NCBI GenBank assembly: GCA_025765615.1
Contig: JAIVFJ010000154.1
Location: 1-64,000, forward strand
From: Zopfochytrium polystomum
Lineage: Eukaryota > Chytridiomycota > Chytridiomycetes > Chytridiales > Chytridiaceae
Direction: 5' to 3'
Length of the DNA: 64,000 nt
The notes below the pieces were generated by a model that was given only the letters and a program-made list of their open reading frames with translations, made no database searches and was not told the DNA's origin. Both the position numbers and the translations under genes were made by a program. Numbering within the stretch: the first letter of the stretch is position 1; every line of letters starts with the position of its first letter. Of the stretch, positions 1-11,059 are shown piece after piece.

Positions 1-379
1 TTTGCTTCGCGTGGCCCTGGTACCGCATCTTGTGGGCGAGCCGCGGACGCTCGTTCCGGCGCTCGAGTGCTGGAACCACAAGCGGGCTCCCGCTGTAGTA
101 CGAGATCACGGTCTGCACTGTGCGAGCGCCACGATGAGGTCCTGGATGGAGGGAGTGAAGAAAAGCCGCGTCTCGCAGCTTGTTTATTCCCAGAGCAGCC
201 CTCTTACAGAAAAAGGAGAAGAAAGCATCAAGATAAAAAATTCATCACAATAGAACGTAGCGAACTGTGCGACTCCAAGCAGCTGAAAGTGTTTAAAAAA
301 ACAGAAGAATGGTTCAGACAATGATGGTGGGCGAGGTTGAAGGTTGGAAAGATATGACTGGCGTGGTGGCAGCTCCCGT
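1..379. other. Unassigned left edge, 3' flank of the aldolase gene
   Basis: No gene could be supported here. Open frames on both strands are short, overlap one another and carry no family motif I recognise. The stretch may hold the 3' end of a neighbouring gene cut by the window edge. From about 210 to 310 the sequence is A-rich and could contain polyadenylation signals for the minus-strand aldolase gene that ends at 380. Confidence 0.4.
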
Positions 380-1412
380 TCACGCTTTCCCGGCAGATCC
401 CAGAACAGTCATCAGGCGCTCTGCCACGGCCGCGTAGACGTCGCTCGCGCGGTCGTAACGCATCCGGAAGCGGCACGCCGTCCTGCACGGCCTTTGCGAG
501 GTACTCGATAGATGGGTCCCGCATCCACGAGTTCAGATTGATCTGTCGAGCGAAAAATTTAATAACTGCTGCAGACGTAGTGCAGTGAACATTTTTCCGT
601 ACCTTGGTGCACCCGTTCTTCACGCATTCCTTGAACAGCTCGTCCGAGAGTCCGTCCGTCCCGTGCAAGCACAAAAAGTACCCGCGCGGCTCGCACATGT
701 CCCGAAGCGTCTCCAGGATGTCGTGCCGGAACGCCCGGCGGCTTCAGGTAGATCCCGTGCAGGTTGCCGACGCTCGGGGACAGGATCTTGGTGCCGGTGG
801 ACTCGAGAAACGTCAGCGCGCCCTCCGGGTTGGTCAGCTGAGCGTCCGTGACGACGCGCAGGCCGGCTTCGCCGCCTTCGAGGCGGCCCAGCTCGGCCTC
901 GACGACCACGCCGGCAGCGGTGGCGCGGGCAACGTGGACTTTGGTCTGTGTTTGATTGGAGTAGGAAAATACGAGATACAAGTGAGTCGCGGGGCATCGC
1001 CAGTGCAACGCATCGCGGGGAAACCCTCACCAACGCGATATTCTCCTCATCCGTATCGGCATGGCTCGCGTCGACCATGATCGAGTCGAACGCGATGCCC
1101 TGCTCGGCCAGCGTCAGCGCAAAGTCGACGTCCTCGTCGGTGGTGGCGTGGTCGAGGTGCACCGAGATGGGCACGGACGCGGCGCGGGCGGCGTCGAGGC
1201 AGAACCGCAGGAACGGCCCGCCGCCGTACTTGAGCGTCACGGGGAACAGCTGGATGATTGCGGGACTGCGGCCACCGCTCGGCGGCGCGCACTGCTCCGA
1301 TGACAGACTGAGCGTCGTAGCAGGTGAGCGCGGCGACGCCGTAGCGGCCGTCGCGCGCGGCGGCGAGGATCTGGAGGGTGCGGTTGGACGTGGCCGTTGA
1401 GGTGGAGGACAT
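380..1412 (-). CDS. Class II ketose-bisphosphate aldolase (fructose/tagatose-bisphosphate aldolase family), frame broken
   Basis: Class II aldolases use Zn2+ to cleave ketose bisphosphates into DHAP and an aldehyde in the cytosol. The ATG is at 1410-1412 and begins MSSTSTATSNRTLQIL. Seen in order: the zinc-ligand block HLDHATTDEDVDFAL, FDSIMVDASHADTDEE, EAELGRLEGGE, the loop SVGNLHGIYLKPP and the phosphate-binding LHGTDGLSDELFK. Two introns are likely: about 1034-946 between ..ENIAL and TKVHVAR, and about 600-541 after NGCTKV. Three single extra bases break the frame, near 1269-1273, 733-737 and 462-466; skipping one base at each gives an enzyme of about 290 residues with C-terminus ..MTVLGSAGKA, the usual family length. 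It is followed upstream by the isomerase on the same strand. Class is firm; the exact bisphosphate substrate cannot be told from sequence. Confidence 0.85.
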
Positions 1413-1922
1413 CCTTGACTTGTCGGGTTTGGAGAAGGGGTTGATTTGTCGATGCCACAGGCCCGTGACGGGTTTATCTATGCTTCGGGCGTAAACTGGC
1501 GAGAAAGAAGAGGTTGCAGCAGGGAATTGGCGGTAGTAGTCCATCACGTGGGTGGTCGGAGGTGTGTCGAGGGCCGTCGAGGGCCGAGGGCGACACGTAC
1601 TCGCCGAAGTGCCCCACGCTGGCTCGGCCCGAGCCGCCGGACCAAACAACAGAACGACCCCAACAGCATCGGCCCGAATTCGAAACAACAGAAATCATGT
1701 AGAGGGTCCGGTGGTGACCGAGTTCAAGCACTAGGAGAGCTTCGCTTGATAATTGAAACGCGAATGTCAAAGTTCGGTCAGCACACATGTTGTCAGATGG
1801 ATGTACTGTAAGGTGGTGCGACTTCGCGGCCTTGTAAACGCAAAGCGTGAACAAAATGAAACGTGAAGAGAACTTCAAAAGAAAAGCAGTGAAATAGGCA
1901 TCATAACAAATAAGCCAAACAT
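1413..1922. other. Intergenic region upstream of the aldolase gene, with E-box
   Basis: No gene is seen. It holds the presumed promoter of the minus-strand aldolase and the 3' flank of the isomerase. A CACGTG core sits within ATCACGTGGG at 1543-1552, a decamer that recurs exactly at 11160-11169 in another intergenic region of the same cluster. Confidence 0.5.
1543..1552. promoter_or_regulatory. E-box decamer ATCACGTGGG
   Basis: A palindromic CACGTG core is the classic site for bHLH factors (Cbf1/Pho4/Rtg type in fungi). It lies about 130 bases upstream of the aldolase ATG. The identical decamer occurs upstream of the SDR/ACS-transporter pair. Function is inferred from the motif and position only. 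Confidence 0.35.
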
Positions 1923-2441
1923 TCAAGAGCAAATTGGGGCATGATCCAACCTAAGCGGCCCCGCAACTTTTGCCTCATATTCTGAAATCGCCGCCACCTT
2001 CTTCGCTGACCCTGATGACATATCAAACTCGTACGACAACCACTCCCTGACCAGCCTCCTCGCCAGCTCTATGCCAACCACCCGCTGTCCCATGCACAGT
2101 ACCTGCGCGTTGTTGGACAGCACCGCGCGCTCGACCGAAAAGCTGTCGTGCGCCGTCACCGCGCGCACGCCGGGCACCTTGTTAGCGGCTATCGCCACGC
2201 CGAGGCCCGTGCCGCAGATCAGGAGGCAGCGGTCGGCTTCGCCCCGCGCGACGAGCTCGGCGGCGGTCGTCGCGACGTTGGGGTATGGGGTCTTGTCGCT
2301 GCCCGAGGGCACGCCGACGTCGACGACCGAGGCGACGCGCGGGTCGCTGCGCAGGTCGGCGGCGAGGATGTTCTTGTAGTCGAAGCCGGCGTCGTCGCAG
2401 CCGACTACGATGCGGAGGGGGTTGAGCTTGCTGGGGGACAT
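1923..2441 (-). CDS. RpiB/LacAB-family sugar-phosphate isomerase (erythrulose-4-phosphate isomerase type)
   Basis: A single-exon, 172-residue protein. RpiB-family enzymes interconvert aldose and ketose phosphates; besides ribose-5-phosphate isomerase the family includes D-erythrulose-4-phosphate isomerases (bacterial DerI, Yarrowia Eyi2). Visible features are the N-terminal strand [14 protein letters not shown], the catalytic segment [19 protein letters not shown] with the family cysteine, and [22 protein letters not shown]. Length matches the DerI-like branch, slightly longer than classical RpiB at about 150. The start ATG is chosen because it directly precedes the first beta strand. It lies head-to-head with the dihydroxyacetone-kinase-type gene (536 bases apart), an arrangement that suggests a shared promoter and a joint role. 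Family call firm; substrate inferred from neighbours. Confidence 0.9.
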   Translation of the reverse strand: MSPSKLNPLRIVVGCDDAGFDYKNILAADLRSDPRVASVVDVGVPSGSDKTPYPNVATTAAELVARGEADRCLLICGTGLGVAIAANKVPGVRAVTAHDSFSVERAVLSNNAQVLCMGQRVVGIELARRLVREWLSYEFDMSSGSAKKVAAISEYEAKVAGPLRLDHAPICS

Positions 2442-2943
2442 GGACGCGGATGGTGCGGCGGCGGGGCGGGTGGGTAGTGTGCTGTGGTTTCTCTCTCGCT
2501 CTGGGCTTCGTTACTTTTCTCTCGCCTATGTTTGCATGTTGGTTGGTTGTGCCCCCCATTCCTCGGTCCGAAGACCCCTTGTCGGTGCCACCCGAGTGAC
2601 CTCGGCCCGAGCAACCACTTCGTGCCGTGCCACCGAAAGTGCCCCGTGCTTCAAGCAGCTTCGGCCTCCGCAAGACCCTTGCGGGAGCTCAGGAGCGCGT
2701 CGGCCGTTCACGCGACCATCCTCTCGCCGGGGAGAAAGCTTCCTCCCAGTGGGCGCCGAGTATGGAGCGGGCCGAACCACACTACCCACCCCGCCCCCGA
2801 GGCGTCCACGCGACCGACGTATGCACCGCGGAGTTATTGCGGCTTCCAACGAATACACCGAGTATCACCCAAGAAGAGTCACATTGGCCGTACAGCCTTT
2901 TGGTGACCTGCAACGAAGCCTTGAAAGTGAAGAAGAGGGGGAA

Positions 2944-2974
<31 letters not shown>

Positions 2975-2977
2975 GTC
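2442..2977. promoter_or_regulatory. Shared divergent promoter region of isomerase and kinase genes
   Basis: This 536-base stretch separates the two divergent ATGs and contains no gene I can support. Just before the kinase ATG lies a purine tract (about 2929-2974: GAAGAAGAGGGGG, an A-run and about seven AAG units). Such tracts occur in fungal 5' leaders; no specific regulator site is recognisable. Confidence 0.5.
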
Positions 2978-5211
2978 ATGTCCGACCGCCACTTTTTCGG
3001 CGACGCTCCCGACCTTGTGCTCCGCGGCCTCCGCGGAGTCGCTGCCGCCAACCCCGCCACCGCAGTCATCCCATCCCTCCGCCTGCTCATCTCAAAGTCG
3101 CACAGGCGCGACCGAGTCGCCGTGATCGCTGGCGGCGGGTCTGGGCACGAGCCCGGGTTTGCTGGATGTGAGAGTCAGCTTTGGTTTCTTATTCCTTTCC
3201 CTCGCCGCCTCACTTTCCTTTTAATCACACCGTCTCCCCTCCCCGTTCACTCAGTTGTAGGAGAAGGAATCCTGTCCGCTGCAGTTCCTGGCGACGTCTT
3301 TGCGTCCCCGTCGGCGAAGCAGGTCCGCGGTGCCATCGCGGCGGTGCCGTCCGACGTCGGGACGGTCCTGGTCGTCACCAACTACACGGGCGACAACTTG
3401 CACTTCGGGCTGGCGTGTCAGCAGGCGCGCGCGTCCGGCATCGACAACATTGCGATGGTCATGGTCACGGACGATGTTGCGGTGACGCGGTCGCGAGGAG
3501 AGCTCGTCGGACGGCGAGCTCTGGCCGGATGCATAGTTGGTTTGTTAAACACCGCTCAGCTGTGCCAGTATTTCCCCCCTTCTCATACATCAACAAACCC
3601 ACTTCCGACCCTCAAAAAAACCCCCAGTGAGCAAAATCGTCGGCGCCGCGGCGGCGGCCGGGCTCGGTTTCCACGAAGTCGTCGCCATCGGTGAAGCGAC
3701 CAACGCCAGCCTGGGCTCCATCGCCGCGACCCTCGACCACGCCCACGTGCCTGGACGCGCAGGAGCGTCCGAAGGCCACGGAAAACTCCCCGACGGCCTT
3801 TGCGAGCTCGGCCTCGGCCTGCACAACGAGCCGGGCGTCTTCACGCTCACGCCCGCCCCGCCGTCCGCCGTGCTCGTCGACAAAATGCTGGACCTGATCC
3901 TCGACCGCGACGACCCGGAGAGGGGCTTTTATGAGTGGGAGGCCGGCGACGCGATGGTGCTTCTGGTCAACAATATGGGCGGCCTGAGCGTGCTGGAGTG
4001 TTGCGCGTTTGTTGACGAGTCTGTGGCGGCGCTCGGTAAGGGGTCCAAAGTATTTTGTTGCTTTGTAGACGCCTGAGATTTTTTTTCTGTTGCCTAACCC
4101 CGAAATAAACCAGCAAAGCGCGGGATAACGCCGAGGCGAGTTTACTCCGGGAGTTTCATGACGACCCTGAACGCACCCGGTGCTGGTATCACCTTGCTCA
4201 ACGTAACGCGCCTTGCTGCGGCAGTCCGCACCAGACTGCCCGCCTCCCACGCTGCTTTCAGCGTCCAAGACGTCCTTGCCCTCCTCGACGCTCCACACTC
4301 CACGCTCGGGTGGCCCGCCACTGTCCGATGGGACTGTACCGGGCATGTTGACGCAATGGTCGAGGCAGACGGAAGCGATGGCGACGAAACCAGCGACGTC
4401 GGTGGAGAGTTTGCGGTCGAAGATGGAGTATGCTTGTACGGTAAGCCAACAACTTCATGTCCACGTCGCCAAGGGTAGGGGTAGCCTCTTACTAATTGCT
4501 TCACTCCAAAAAACAGTCCCGCCCGAAACCCTCCGCGCCGCCATCCGCGCGGCCTGCGAGTCCCTCCGCGACGCCGAGCCCGACCTGACGCGGTGGGACA
4601 CGGTCCTGGGCGACGGCGACTGCGGGCTGACGTGCAAGAGCGGCGCGCAGGCGGTGCTCGCGGCGCTCGACGCCGGCGGCGACGACGACGCGTCGTCGCT
4701 CGGGGCGGACGGGAACGCCGTGCGCGCGGTCGCGCGGGTGGCCGCGGTCGTCGAGAACGCGTGCGGCGGCACGCTCGGCGCGATTTTTTCCATCTTCCTC
4801 GCGGCGCTGGCTGCGGAGCTGCGGCGCGCGGCGATGGCGGCCGCCGCGGGTGGGGCACCGACGACGGCGGTCGCGATGATGACGCCGGCGGCGGCGGCGG
4901 TGGCGCTGGATTCGGCGCTGGCTGCGCTGTTTGAGCGGACGAGGGCGCGCAAGGGCGGGCGGACGGCGCTGGACGCGATGATTGCGTTCGTGGAGGCGAT
5001 GGTGGCGTCCGGTGGGGCCGACATTGGCGGGGCGGTGGAGACGAGCCGGCGCGCGGCGTGGGCGACCAAAGACCTTGTGCCGAGGCTTGGCCGTGCTGCG
5101 TATGTCGGCGAGGAGACGGTCAGGGCAGGCGGCATGCCACCGGACCCTGGCGCGATGGCGGTTGCGGCGATTGTGGAAGGGCTTGCGCGGGGATTGGGAG
5201 TTTCAAAGTAG
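2978..5211 (+). CDS. Dihydroxyacetone/erythrulose kinase (DhaK-DhaL fusion)
   Basis: Single-chain ATP-dependent kinase of the Dak family, phosphorylating dihydroxyacetone or related short ketoses such as erythrulose. Five exons by GT..AG: 2978-3167, 3255-3539, 3628-4035, 4114-4440, 4517-5211, giving about 634 residues with all frames joining cleanly. DhaK part: AGGGSGHEPGFAGF, TNYTGDNLHFG, ELVGRRALAG, KIVGAAAAAG, and LGLHNEPG, whose His is the one that covalently binds the ketone carbonyl. DhaL part after about residue 400: DTVLGDGDCG (Mg-ATP aspartates), ACGGTLGAIF and the C-terminal AAYVGEETV helix. No frameshift is seen. In Yarrowia a Dak homologue (Eyk1) is an L-erythrulose kinase sitting beside an RpiB homologue; the same pairing here makes an erythrulose kinase at least as likely as a glycerone kinase. 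Confidence 0.93.
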
Positions 5212-5781
5212 TTTTTTTACGACTAGCTTCAATAAATGATTTCGGTGAGGCTACAGTATTTAGGTCCAGCATTTAAATAGAATTCATGCTTTTGGGACAA
5301 ACTTAACCGTTGAGAATCCTACCGGTCCTTGAGTCTTTGAGCAGCGCAACCGTTCAAATGAATGCTGATGGGTCTTGATTCAAGCACATGCTTTTCTCGC
5401 GGTGATTGGCTTAGTGTCGGAAAATACAATGCGTTCAGTCGAGAGGATCTTGCTTCTGTAAGTTATATCTAATCGTGTTGCCACTTCATATGTCCTAGTG
5501 TTCATCATGCATCGTGGCTGTTCATTTTTTTCTGGTACTCCGGAGCCATTTTTCCGAGCACGTCATGCAGAAATGCCCCACCTTCGTTTGAAGTTTTTGT
5601 TTCTTTTTTTGTCGTAGGAGTTTGAGGCTGACAAATTTGGCGAGGATTTGTCATCACTAATTGACAAGGTTACCTCGTCTCTCCTCGCCCCTTCCTCGCC
5701 ATTCCTTCCTTGTCATCCATTCAATTCCTTGTCACCACCAGAACGACCACCTTTGTCGGAGTTCGAAGTCCGAAAAGGCGA
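5212..5781. other. AT-richer leader between kinase gene and recombinase gene
   Basis: No gene is seen. Composition drops to a visibly lower GC content here and stays low up to about 9.4 kb, unlike the flanking metabolic genes, so the left border of the inserted mobile element may lie in this stretch. No terminal inverted repeat or target duplication could be picked out by eye. Confidence 0.4.
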
Positions 5782-8700
5782 ATGCAACGCGTCGATGTGA
5801 GAACCACAAACTCTGCAACCAAGGACGATGGGTACTCCGAGGATGAACATGACGACTTCGGAGATTACTTTGCTGAAGATTTGGATGACGACGGCGATTA
5901 CGATGGCACTCTGAATGAAAGTGAGTTGATTCACAACGTCATTTCCGCATCAACAAGAATTTATTCACAGCAACACTAGACAACGTGCCATCTGTGACCG
6001 CAGCCACAAACGTGACAGTCGCTTCTGAATTGATTGTAGAAGCACCTCAAGTCGTTGTAGCAAGCCTCAGTTCTGCAGCACCAGCTACTACAGATTTGCA
6101 CAGGTTGAACACGCCCACTCCGAACTCTTCAAACTCTGTTGCGAGGAGCTCGCATATTGGTGCTCTGACAGCAAGCCTTGGGGGAAGGGAGCCAATCCAA
6201 AGCACCGCTGCAAGTTCATCGAGAATTCCTAAAACCACCAAAACTAAGCACTCTTCAGGCACGAAAGATCCTTTTCGAATTAAGCCGGAATATGAAGCTC
6301 TGATGGAGGGAGGCATCTTAGAAGCACTAAAGCGGTTGCAGCTAGAACCTGGCGCGAAGAAAGTTCCCTTTCACGGGCAAAAAGACGTCTCCTTAAATAC
6401 TCTTCGCAACTATCGGAAGCACATGAAAGGTAAGGAGATCAAGTTTTTTTTTTAAGAAATTTTTGTTTTTGTTTTTTTTTGGGAGAGACTGTGACAAGCC
6501 CCCGCTCATGTTGAAGGATGGCTGTGTTGTTGAGGTGGCGAGATGCATGGATGAGCACGCGACGAATGATCCTTGTTTTTTAGGATTTCAACACTTTTGC
6601 GCTCTTATCGGCGACCATGAGAGTTTATTAATGCTTTTGGCATCGCCTCCGACACCTATCTGCCCATCAATGCAGCCTGAAACTATAGCATCATTCATCA
6701 CATACAAGAGATCTCCGCCAAACACTCCTCTCCTCGACCCTGCCGGCACAGCTATCGTGGACGTCGTTCACGGCCAACCAATTATGTGCCAGGGTGGTTG
6801 GAACGACCCAATGTCAGCAAACTCCTTTGTGTCAGTCATAAGCGGCATTCACAGATCTCGCAATCAAGGTGGTCCATTTCTTGAAGACTGCCCACGGTGC
6901 AAGGCCTTGGAAACTCCACCAACGCAAGAACCAGAACTGCCAGCGGTGCACCAGCATGAGCCAAGTACGACTGCCGCCAGCACAGGTTGCCACGCTCACC
7001 GATTTCGACCTATGCTTTATCGTATGGGAAACCCACTGCATTGCTCCACCGTTCGAGATGCTCTTCACAACAGTTCAGACGCTGCAGCAACCTATGTGGC
7101 TGAAGGTGACACTGGCCTAACACCATGGGAATTACTCGACGTTCGGCGACGGCTATTGAGTGGGAATAGTCTATGGGAGCTTATGATATGGACAATGGTT
7201 CTCATTGGCGCAAAGCTGTTTCTACGGAGCGCAGAATTACTTGATCTTCAGTTTAGCTCGGAACTCGACTACAACTGCATCAATTGGGACCTGACTATAT
7301 TTCAGGACAATTTTATAGAGGGTCTTTGCATCAAAGTGAAGGGAAAAAAGGACCATCAGCCTGTCCATCTCATCCTCTGGGCTGACCACGAAAATCCCTC
7401 TCTATGTCCTGTTCGGCATCTATTACTATACATTCACATGTCAGGGCTCAAAAGCGGCCACCTTTTTCCCTCGGCCGAATTCCTGAGGCGTAGTGATCGC
7501 GGGTCGCACTGCTCCGAAAAGGATTGTTTAACGTACAGCTCATTTCAGGATTACTTCAAAACCCTTTGTGCTGAAGTCATCAAGCGAGAAGGAAAATTTG
7601 GCAGCCACTCAATCCGAAAGACTGGCTATGTTCTTGCAATTTGGGGAGGCGGCAGCGAAGCGGAAATCATGCACTGCGCTCGCCATAAATCGTACATTGA
7701 CGCAAAGAAATACAAGCAGGACGCAGCTTTTCTTCTCGAACTGTCCAAAAGAACAGGAGAGGACACGCGATCGCTGGTTGCAACATGGCATTCAAATCGA
7801 AATGATTACCAACGTGTCCCACGAGCAAACGCACGCCGCCCTTTCGACCAGGATCTCTCTGCCGCAGCCTATTATTTTTTTGTAGAGCTTTGCTGCATCA
7901 GCCTGAACAACCCGCACCGGAGCATTCTTTACTGTCTCGAATCTGCATTAAATTACAAGCAGCCTATTTCAGTTGGTGACGAGATCACGCGGGAGTTGCA
8001 AAACATTGCCCCAGAAACCGCAAAGAGACTGGCAGCACTACTACAACGAGCAATCATTCAAGCTCGAAGTGCTTTGTCACCAGCGCCATCTATCTTGACG
8101 TCGCAACCAGCGCAAGCACCAATCGCAATAAGAGAAGCTGGTACGATTATGACAGCAGTGGCACCTACGTCAGTTGTGGAAGGGATGGAGTCTGTTGGTG
8201 TGACAGCTGTTGCAGCAGGGCCAATGATGGATTCGCTCACTTCAAGCAATGCCCAACTAGATGGAATTACCCGCTCCCTCTCATCCTCGTCTTTCAGGCC
8301 GGACTGCTCAGGACTCTCAGTCTTTGAGAATGCTGCCGTTGGAAACAACACAGCCCAAGCATCTTGTTCTTTAGTGATACCTCCTTCAGTCGCGATCCCG
8401 CTCAACTTCCCAATCTCTGTTGCGGTCCCGCCCTTTGTACCAGATTCAGTTCCGACAAGGAAGCGGAAACGTGGGGGTGGTTGCGATCTGCCTGGCAGAT
8501 CGGGACTGTCGAAGGCGAAGACAGGGGCTGAGAAACTCGCGCTGATACAGAGCCTGTATGATCAACTGCCAACAGATCTTTCTGAACTGATTGACTCCGT
8601 ACGCACTTCTGTGCGAAACGAGGTGATACCCATTTTCAAGTGCCTCAAACATCACTTCCAGGACAATACAGCGGAGTTTGTTCAAAAGTGGGGATCCAAG

Positions 8701-8838
8701 GGTGAGGCGAATGGGAACTTCTCCCATTCTGAGTTCAAGTTGCTGTGTTGTTCAGGCGAGAAGGAGACGTGTGACAAAGAGAAGCGAGCGACGAGAAGCA
8801 GCGGAAAGCGGCAGCGTGTGGATTTTGAGAGGACATGA
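5782..8838 (+). CDS. Tyrosine recombinase of a Crypton-like DNA transposon
   Basis: Three exons are proposed: 5782-5920, 5971-6429 and 6488-8838, joined in frame, giving about 980 residues. The N-terminal third is acidic and low-complexity, followed by a short conserved-looking block (RIKPEYEALMEGG.. to LRNYRKHMK). The catalytic domain lies in exon 3: first Arg in FLRSAELLDL (near 7225), the H-x-x-R pair in GSHSIRKTGY (near 7602), the later His in CARHKSY (near 7684) and the nucleophile Tyr most likely in AKKYKQD (near 7708). This R-HxxR-H-Y set defines tyrosine recombinases, and the lack of a reverse transcriptase or other transposase ORF suits a Crypton. A long C-terminal tail includes a basic KRKRGGG segment that may be a nuclear signal. 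The catalytic set is complete, so it may be active. Confidence 0.8.
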
Positions 8839-9460
8839 TTCAATGTTTATTTTGCTTTTTTGAATAAAAATCATTGGAAAATCATTGGAAAAATTGATTT
8901 TGTTTGCACCAGCAAGATCCACTCTCTCTCTGCCGCCGGTTGGTGTCCTCTCGCATTACCACCTGCCTTTCGTGGATCCAACCCGATCCCGCTCACTATC
9001 TCTCAATGTCCACCCGCTTTTGTTTGCCGTTGACCTTGATCTGACCCTCGTCAACTCTCCTACTCGATCGTGATTGCACCAGATTGCCTGTTGCGCTCAG
9101 ACCAACGCCCATCATAACTCAGACGCTGGAGGATCTTGAAACTGAAACTACGGCTCCCACAGCTCCTCCTCCTATTCTTGTTCGCTCAGGAAACCTTGGA
9201 AGTGATACTTCCCTTCTTTCTCCCTTCGACGCTTGACACTACCGTAACGCCCTTCACAACTCCCTTGGCCCAAACCCATGAGGTGAAGACAAGACAAATT
9301 TTTTTTTTTCCCTCGCCTTCCTCGCCCCTCCCCTCGGCCGCGATAATTGTATTTTGTCAAGGCCTTGGAGTTGGTTTCTTTCCTTTTTGCTTCGGCCCAA
9401 CTTTTTCCCCACAAGCAACCTCAAAAACGAAACAAATAAACAAGATCTTCTAAACCTCCG
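8839..9460. other. Intergenic, pyrimidine-rich
   Basis: No gene could be supported. The sequence is rich in CT and T runs (for example around 9299-9312) and carries the 3' flank of the recombinase gene and of the minus-strand SDR gene. Confidence 0.4.
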
Positions 9461-10579
9461 TTACAGCGCCCTCTGGAACCGACGAACAATTTCCTCAAAG
9501 TTCCCATCCTCCTCAACAAACCCGAGCGCCACCGCCGGAGTATTGTCAAAGCGCGACGGCCACGAGCTGACGATGCGCCGGTTGGTCGGGTCGTCCCGGA
9601 ACTTTACCAGGTCCAGGGCGCTCTGTCCCGCGACGGCTTTGAGCGCATCGAGCTCCTGCTTGACGGTGACGGTGAACCCGGGGAGGTTCACGGAGCGGGT
9701 GTGAGCGGGGAACCGCGCGGCGGGGACGTGCGCGGCGATGACAAAGTTGTCGATGACGTTTTCGGGGCTGGCGACCCACAGGGCGAGGCCGTCGAGTGCC
9801 GGGTCGTCGTAGCCGGTGCCGACGGGGCAGACGGCCTCGAGGCCCTGCAGCGGCTCGCGGATGATGCCCGAGACGAAGGCCGAGGTGGCGTTCGAGGGGA
9901 CGCCCGGGCGGACGACGATGGTCGGGAGGCGGATGACGCGGCCGTCGACAAAGCCGCGGCGCGAGTACTCGTTGACAAGCATTTCGGAGATGGCTTTCCC
10001 GCAGCCGTACGAGCCTTCTGGGAAGAGCGGGGTCGACTGGGTGACGACGGGCGGGAGGGGCCCGCCGAAGACGGCGAGGGACGAGGTGAAGATGAAGCGG
10101 ATCGGCTGGCCGTCGGCGCGCTTGGGGGTGTGGCGGGCTTGCTCGAGGAGCCCGCGCACAGAGTCGACGTTGACGCTGAGGCCGAGGTCAAAGTCTTCCT
10201 CGGAGCCGCGCGACATGATGCCGTGCAGGCAGTAGATGATGTCGGGAGTGCCAAACTCGGTCGCAAAGACGGCTTTTCGCGAAGCCTCTTGGCGCAGGTC
10301 GCTCTTCATCGTGATGACAGCATCTTTAGGCGCGCCGGCGGGAATTTTGGGCTCGACAATGTCCGTCAGGATCAACCGCGGGTTCTTGGTTTGCGGGTCC
10401 GTAAATAGTTGACGTGCGAGGAGACCGCCAAGCCAGCCAGCAGCACCTGGGCATGGTCATGATAAGGACAGCAGGGGGCGGCTTTTAGTGGAGGATCGAC
10501 GTCTTCTTCCTTCTAGTTCAAAGACGTATGTACCTGTAATGAGGATGGTGGAAAACTGAGGAGGTCCGTCGGACGGCAT
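9461..10579 (-). CDS. NAD-dependent epimerase/dehydratase-family SDR, D-erythronate-dehydrogenase-like
   Basis: Two exons: 10579-10534 (MPSDGPPQFSTILIT) and 10446-9461, joined through a split glycine codon into the nucleotide-binding motif ITGAAGWLGG. About 344 residues, the usual length of extended SDRs. Further marks: acid of the second strand in LTDIVEPKIP, the serine segment FTSSLAVFGG, and the catalytic Y-x-x-x-K in YGCGKAISEM; substrate-side motifs include RLPTIVVRPG. The overall pattern is closest, from memory, to the DenD-like group that oxidises D-erythronate in bacterial tetronate pathways; sugar-nucleotide epimerase is the alternative. It lies divergently from an ACS-type transporter and near the kinase/isomerase/aldolase genes, which supports a short-chain sugar-acid role. 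Family firm, substrate inferred. Confidence 0.8.
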
Positions 10580-11023
10580 TGTCTTCTTCAATGAAAATCG
10601 TGGAAAGGCTGTATGTTGGATGAGGGTAGCAGCCTTGTGGCGAGAGAAGGTTCTAGTGGGTGATGGCGACGGGCGGCGGCGGCGGCGAGTAGATCCAATT
10701 CACTGACGGATGATCGATCGATCGAAGGATCAATTTGCTGTGCGTTTGGGGTGTAAGTGCGTGTTGTTCGCCGCGTCGTCGTCGGTGTCGCCCGTTGTTC
10801 TTCTTCTTCTTCTTCTTCTTCGTCTTGCGAATTTTATTTATCAACAACGGACTGCTGGCTAGAAGCTGCTGCCGCTGCTCGGCCCGGCCGTTGCATCGCA
10901 CGGCGCCCGCGCCGCCCAGCCCAAAGGGGACTGTCGGCGTCAACAACGAAGAACGAAAGAACAGCGGGTGGCACGTGGTCCCCGCGCGGCCTTGTCCACC
11001 CTCCGTCTCGGGCCGAAGTAGAC

Positions 11024-11059
<36 letters not shown>

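Larger units (their letters stand above)
5212..8910 (+). mobile_element. Probable Crypton-like insertion
   Basis: Approximate limits only. The recombinase gene and its flanks have lower GC than neighbours on both sides, and the element interrupts a run of functionally related metabolic genes. Cryptons typically lack long terminal repeats, so undefined ends are expected. Right after the stop codon a short direct repeat of ATCATTGGAAA is seen twice between 8868 and 8891, which could be part of the right end. Confidence 0.5.

Noticed and set aside
2782..3090. Minus-strand frame with a run of phenylalanines
   Set aside because: It is the shadow of the AAG-rich leader and the first exon of the DhaK-DhaL gene.
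3168..4516. Treating the kinase exon gaps as frameshifts
   Set aside because: Each gap has GT..AG ends and a length of 76-88 bases, and joining restores family motifs, so they are introns.
4455..5135. Long minus-strand open frame opposite the kinase
   Set aside because: Antisense frame of GC-rich DhaL coding sequence; alanine/serine-rich without motif.
5212..8910. DIRS or Ngaro retrotransposon as the source of the tyrosine recombinase
   Set aside because: No reverse transcriptase or RNase H frame lies beside it, and no split repeats were seen.
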